Assembly (NCBI GenBank): GCA_950022655.1
Contig: OX465583.1
Location: 68,459,152-68,523,151 of the forward strand
Length of the DNA stretch: 64,000 nt
Origin: Alentia gelatinosa
Lineage: Eukaryota; Annelida; Polychaeta; Phyllodocida; Polynoidae
Reading direction: 5' to 3'
The notes below the pieces were generated by a model, which had not been told where the DNA came from, did not search any database, and saw nothing but the letters and a program-made list of their open reading frames with translations. Positions 61,581 to 64,000 of the stretch are shown in pieces; position 1 is the first letter of the stretch; each line of letters starts with the position of its first letter. Both the position numbers and the translations under genes were made by a program.

Positions 61581-62410
61581 TTCTTCTTTAGTCTTTTCCC
61601 ACCAGCGTCGTGCTTGCGTGCGCAGTCAGGCATGCACAGTGAGATATGTCAGACGTAGCTGTCAACAGAGAGTCACGTGATCAGCTATGGTGAAAATGTC
61701 GTCTGCTCCCAAACAATCCCACAATTCTCTCAGTGGAGATTCTTACCGATATACAGCACTTACTTTTTCACAATTTTCCAAGTTGAGATTTTCACCGATA
61801 TACAGTTCTTACTTTATCGTTCATATTCTCCATGTCTGTTTCCTGCAGGAAAAGAAGGCTGTCCAACTTTGTTTCTGAAAAAACACATGGAAATATGTTT
61901 TATCGAAAAGGGGGGAGGTTTTTCTTATCACTTGGGAGTGGGAGGATGTTTTCTAGCCTCGTAAATCATTAGAGCCTCTTAAAGGGTGGCATGACCAGCC
62001 AAGTGTATCACAGGGACAGCAGAGGGGGTCCCAGTCTGAACATAGTTCACCAGCCCGAGGACGCCCAGGGCACCAGCTCCAGTCTCAGACCGGATATGAC
62101 GTATCACACGCCTGCTGCCATTTTATGGGAATCTGAAAACTAAGTATAAACAAGTGCGCATATGTTATGATGTGTAGTAGGTCTACAAGTAAAGAGCTAT
62201 AAATAAATGAATGACATTTGGTATTTTCTCTTGGTGTAATTTACAGTCAGTGTAAATGTCAAGTTCTAAGTGCATTTCTATTAACAAGAAAATTCTTTTA
62301 TTCCTATTCACTAATATTCAATTAACATCAGGGAGCGCCCTGGAATCGCTAGGCCAGCCATTTGCTCGATATTCGCAGTAGCAGCCGCGTCTACATATAT
62401 AACAAATGAA
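61581..62410. other. No gene seen
   Basis: 61735-61815 holds two similar ~60-bp units (GAGATTYTYACCGATATACA). ORFs up to 95 codons without domains. Confidence 0.5.
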
Positions 62411-62417
62411 TAATAGT

Positions 62418-62453
62418 TATATATATATATATGTATATTACATATATATATAC

Positions 62454-62520
<67 letters not shown>

Positions 62521-62540
62521 CGTGTATATATATATTTGTA
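62418..62540. repeat. (TA)n microsatellite
   Basis: Over 100 bases of TA with ATG/ACA interruptions. Minus-strand frames read as poly-Tyr/Ile. Confidence 0.96.
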
Positions 62541-63564
62541 TAAATTTCCCGGCCACACAAAACAAAGAACAATAGGTTTGGCGGGCAATATTTAATAACA
62601 TGTGACTTGGTGACTATAATATAAACAATACAGAATCATAAATAGAGAAGAAAAGAGGTGAAAACAATCCTGAAGCATTATAAAACTTATATACATGGTT
62701 CAGCAGGGGTGTGTTCGCCCCTGCTAGGTCATCGAGCTCCGCGATGCGCCCCCTCACTCACTACACTGCGCTACCCACCTTACACAATCACAAACCTAGC
62801 CTAGAAGCCTGACCTATGTCATCACCCACACCATAGGCCAGGTAACACCAGCCATTTTTTGGTGCACTAAGAGAAAACATGGTTACTGAGCCCGTGTGAT
62901 CGCCGTTCGAGATCTTTTAATGTCATTAATACGTCCCGACACCACAGGTGGAAGGAGTTATTTAAGGTTGTGCTGGTTATCCTTGCAACTGCATATATAC
63001 ATTTGATTGGGACAGGGTAGCCCTCTACCACAAACCACACAGCATTACTTCGCTGCAGCACAGCCATCGCACGACATATATTTGATATATATACAGCGTT
63101 TATTTTAGGCTCAGGGCCTGTCTTCCTTACTATCAGTGATAGTAGGTTGGTCATCTTGTTTCAATAACACTCCAGTATTTTACTTATAACATTTCTTTTC
63201 CTGGTAAGTTCAGAAAATACAATATGTTATGGTTAAACTGGGCTTACTGCCCATAGTTACATCTCAAAGGATATGTATGAATATATGGGTGATAACTATA
63301 TATATAAGGATTTATGCGGGTGCCAGTGTTTTGATGGTCATATATGCAATTTAAATTGCTTCTTTACACTAACTTCCTTCTTGATTTTGTGTCTATGAGG
63401 TCTAGATCCTTGGTTTAGCTCCTACTTGTTATTTTTATGTTCCTTTCGTGGTACAGGTAGTCTAACCATGATTTAGCTGGTACGTTTTATTCCTTGACTA
63501 GGGGTTATTTTTCTTCAGGCGTTTATTTTTCTTTTTTTAAGGTTTATATATGATATACAGCAGC
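62541..63564. other. No gene; AATAAGAGAAAAC-type repeat at 62868-62945
   Basis: CTAAGAGAAAACATGGTTAC, TGAGCC, GATCGCCGTTCGAGATCTTT and ACGTCCCGAC resemble 34926-34990 and 38105-38165. 62545-62860 is compact and GC-varied (CAGGGGTGTGTTCGCCCCTG palindrome at 62704) but unassigned. Confidence 0.5.
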
Positions 63565-63690
63565 TACATACATACATACATACATACATACATACGTATA
63601 TATATATATGATATATATATACATATCTATATCTATATATATATATTTATATATATATATAGATGTATACATACATGTATATATATAACA
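63565..63690. repeat. ATAC/TA microsatellite
   Basis: (CATA)n at 63565-63595 then (TA)n with ATC interruptions. Confidence 0.95.
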
Positions 63691-64000
63691 TTCGTCTTTT
63701 GTCTCACATGTTCTATATTTCAACCATATAATATATCATGAGAGATGAATAACATCGAATTCGTCCTAAAACATTATACAAAGTCCCACCACTTCTCGCG
63801 TGACACTAACTACGTCACACTTACAATGCTCAATCCAGGGACCTCCACTCCGCTGAGCTGTGTTGACACTGACATCGATATCCTCGAGGCGGCAGCGGCC
63901 TGGTAGCTGGAGAGTGGTGTGCATTATGCGTTGTTCATATATGTGTTTTCTGGTATATGTAGTCCGACATGATTTACGTAATGTGTGCTGTATTGTCTGG
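63691..64000. other. No gene seen
   Basis: Unassigned sequence; GGCGGCAGCGGCC at 63887 is isolated. Confidence 0.4.

Noticed and set aside
62311..62601. Poly-Tyr/Ile ORFs
   Set aside because: Translations of a (TA)n microsatellite; the same holds at 5768, 29357, 59244 and 63550.
62545..62860. Possible LTR next to the (TA)n tract
   Set aside because: Some LTR-like features on minus (TATATAAG, TTATTAAA) but no TG...CA ends or duplication could be placed.

Overview
The window looks like gene-poor nuclear DNA from a multicellular eukaryote, most likely an invertebrate animal. It is AT-rich, has no operon-like ORF packing, and is filled with dispersed non-autonomous transposons, solo LTRs, minisatellites and microsatellites. 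The species cannot be named from this sequence. No complete, recognisable protein-coding gene was found. Nearly all open frames are repeat artefacts or chance ORFs. The exceptions are a degenerate non-LTR retrotransposon fragment (39469-39924, minus) and three weak exon candidates, the best being a possible two-exon gene on the minus strand at 53015-53459.

Families were defined by comparing segments of the window with each other; the letters are working names. A: ~530 bp MITE with ends TTAAAGGCATATC/GATATGCCTTTAA. B and T: Harbinger-like elements of ~280 and 369 bp with TTA target duplications. G: piggyBac-like MITE, TTAACCCTTT...AAAGGGTTAA. P: pogo/Tc1-mariner-like MITE, CAGTAGAACC...GGTTYTACTG, TA target. 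O: ~300 bp foldback element with 5-bp duplications. D and E: elements ending in GGGGTAGGATAAA or GGGGTGAGATAAA. H, C and Z: dispersed elements that each carry a segment able to expand into a tandem array. K, V, W, X, Y, M and Q: further dispersed repeats.

Layout. 1-9 kb: B1 interrupted by another insert, A1 interrupted by X, the 51-bp minisatellite inside H1, hairpins, and a 541-bp tandem duplication (V). 9-20 kb: A2, G1, P1-P3, K2, C1 interrupted by foldback O1, a long hairpin at 15.3 kb, G2 and T. 20-31 kb: a promoter-like cluster at 21.4 kb, W2, D3, H2 interrupted by B2, C2 array, O2, Y1, a putative LTR at 27.8-28.2 kb, P5/P6, and the 50-bp C array. 31-42 kb: a promoter-like cluster at 31.6 kb, A3 split by a solo LTR and abutted by G3, C3, H3, A4-A6, the LINE fragment and G4. 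42-53 kb: Z copies, 49-bp and G-rich tandem repeats, B4/B5, Y2, a CpG-rich patch, a 10-bp satellite, D5/D6, and Z4 with B6 and a 46-bp array. 53-64 kb: the candidate gene and its CpG-rich promoter, D7/D8, V3, H4/H5, C4/C5, G6, a solo LTR at 59.5-60.0 kb, and long AT microsatellites.

The parts do not form a pathway. What links them is layered insertion: many elements sit inside others, so the order of events and several target-site duplications can be read directly from interrupted and intact copies. A second theme is that internal segments of dispersed elements have repeatedly become minisatellites.
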